Below are positions 5,291 through 5,574 of a DNA stretch of 5,574 bases, one piece after another; position 1 is the first letter of the stretch; each line of letters begins with the position of its first letter. The stretch covers positions 1-5,574 of the forward strand of contig PWVP01000240.1 of the NCBI GenBank assembly GCA_003561815.1, written 5' to 3'. Below the pieces are notes generated by a model. That model was not told the origin of the DNA. It ran no database searches and saw nothing but the letters and a program-made list of their open reading frames with translations. Source of the DNA: Campylobacterota bacterium. GTDB taxonomy: Bacteria; Campylobacterota; Campylobacteria; Campylobacterales; SZUA-545. A program made the translations under genes and the position numbers.

Positions 5291-5574
5291 CTACTCTGTA
5301 AAACCAGTGCCAGTTACAAACCGGATGTTCCCAGTTGCGTTACTATAAACCCAATGCGTGTTGGTGTTGACCTCAGCACCCGTGTCGCTTATCTGAGAGC
5401 TAGCAGGACCACTAATCCGTATGTTTGTCTCAGCAATTGCGCTTGTTCTCCACTGTCCACGATTACCTGGCTCAAACACAAGGGCTAAAGTGTGCTCCGC
5501 ATCCGACAAAACAGCATCTGTCTCAAGGCTTCGACTTGCACCTTCAGCCACACCAGAACCACTCGTGCTTAGGC
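5291..5574 (-). CDS. C-terminal part of a pilin-like or pseudopilin-like protein, cut by the right edge
   Basis: The frame is open from the right edge to TAG at 5291-5293, giving about 94 residues. A GTG near 5551 could be mistaken for a start, but the frame continues upstream of it (LSTSGSG), so this is the C-terminal end of a longer gene. The sequence is rich in Ser, Thr, Gly and Asn and ends in THWVYSNATGNIRFVTGTGFTE-like text, matching the W-x-Y-N-x-x-T-G-x-I-R ending common in type IV pilins and pseudopilins. The hydrophobic N-terminal helix and prepilin cleavage site that would prove this lie outside the window. GC content is about 51% by count, lower than the neighbours. It abuts the permease start with no gap. 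A different surface or phage-type beta protein is the alternative. Confidence 0.55.
   Translation of the reverse strand, partial: LSTSGSGVAEGASRSLETDAVLSDAEHTLALVFEPGNRGQWRTSAIAETNIRISGPASSQISDTGAEVNTNTHWVYSNATGNIRFVTGTGFTE

Noticed and set aside
5291..5551. Treating the right-edge frame as a complete 86-aa gene starting at GTG 5551
   Set aside because: The frame stays open to the edge of the window, no ribosome binding site precedes the GTG, and a pilin-like protein needs an N-terminal helix that is absent here.
1..5574. CRISPR arrays, insertion sequences, tRNA genes
   Set aside because: No regularly spaced direct repeats, transposase-like frames, terminal repeats or cloverleaf sequences were seen.

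Overview
The window most likely comes from an autotrophic member of the Campylobacterota (formerly Epsilonproteobacteria) with an unusually GC-rich genome. The main evidence is a two-gene ATP-citrate lyase operon (aclB-aclA), the hallmark of the reductive TCA cycle. The AclB N-terminus (MAQRAIREFDGKALFAKAW) and the aclB-then-aclA order look like those of sulfur- and hydrogen-oxidising Campylobacterota. A Hydrogenimonas-, Nitratifractor- or Sulfurovum-like genus would fit, but the genus cannot be settled from this sequence.

Left edge (1-317): no protein gene is supported here. On the minus strand there is a perfect sigma-70 consensus promoter (TTGACA, 17-bp spacer, TATAAT) with a GC-rich discriminator. 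It is followed by two small hairpins and a boxA-like element, the layout of a ribosomal RNA operon leader. The 16S rRNA gene itself should lie just beyond position 1. A GC-rich stem-loop sits between this promoter and the end of aclA.

Centre (318-3480, minus strand): aclB (citrate- and ATP-binding subunit, 434 aa) and aclA (CoA-binding and citryl-CoA-cleaving subunit, 615 aa) are 10 nt apart, each with a clear Shine-Dalgarno sequence. Together they make the enzyme that splits citrate into acetyl-CoA and oxaloacetate with ATP and CoA. All key residues that can be matched to human ACLY are present, so both genes appear functional.

Divergent control region (3481-3669): this short AT-richer stretch holds an extended -10 promoter for aclB and three inverted repeats, including a 26-bp near-perfect one. 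They are candidate operators for the carbon-fixation operon. A small coiled-coil protein of unknown function (72 aa) reads away on the plus strand.

Right part (3874-5574, minus strand): three tightly coupled genes read toward the small gene. In transcription order they are the C-terminal part of a protein with a pilin-like ending (running off the right edge), an ABC-2-type membrane permease, and a membrane-anchored helical-repeat protein. The set resembles a type IV pilus-associated ABC transporter module (PilGHI in Myxococcus), but no ATPase is in view.

Across the window the palindrome CGATCG is strongly over-represented (17 copies counted by eye against fewer than two expected), within genes and in three hairpins.
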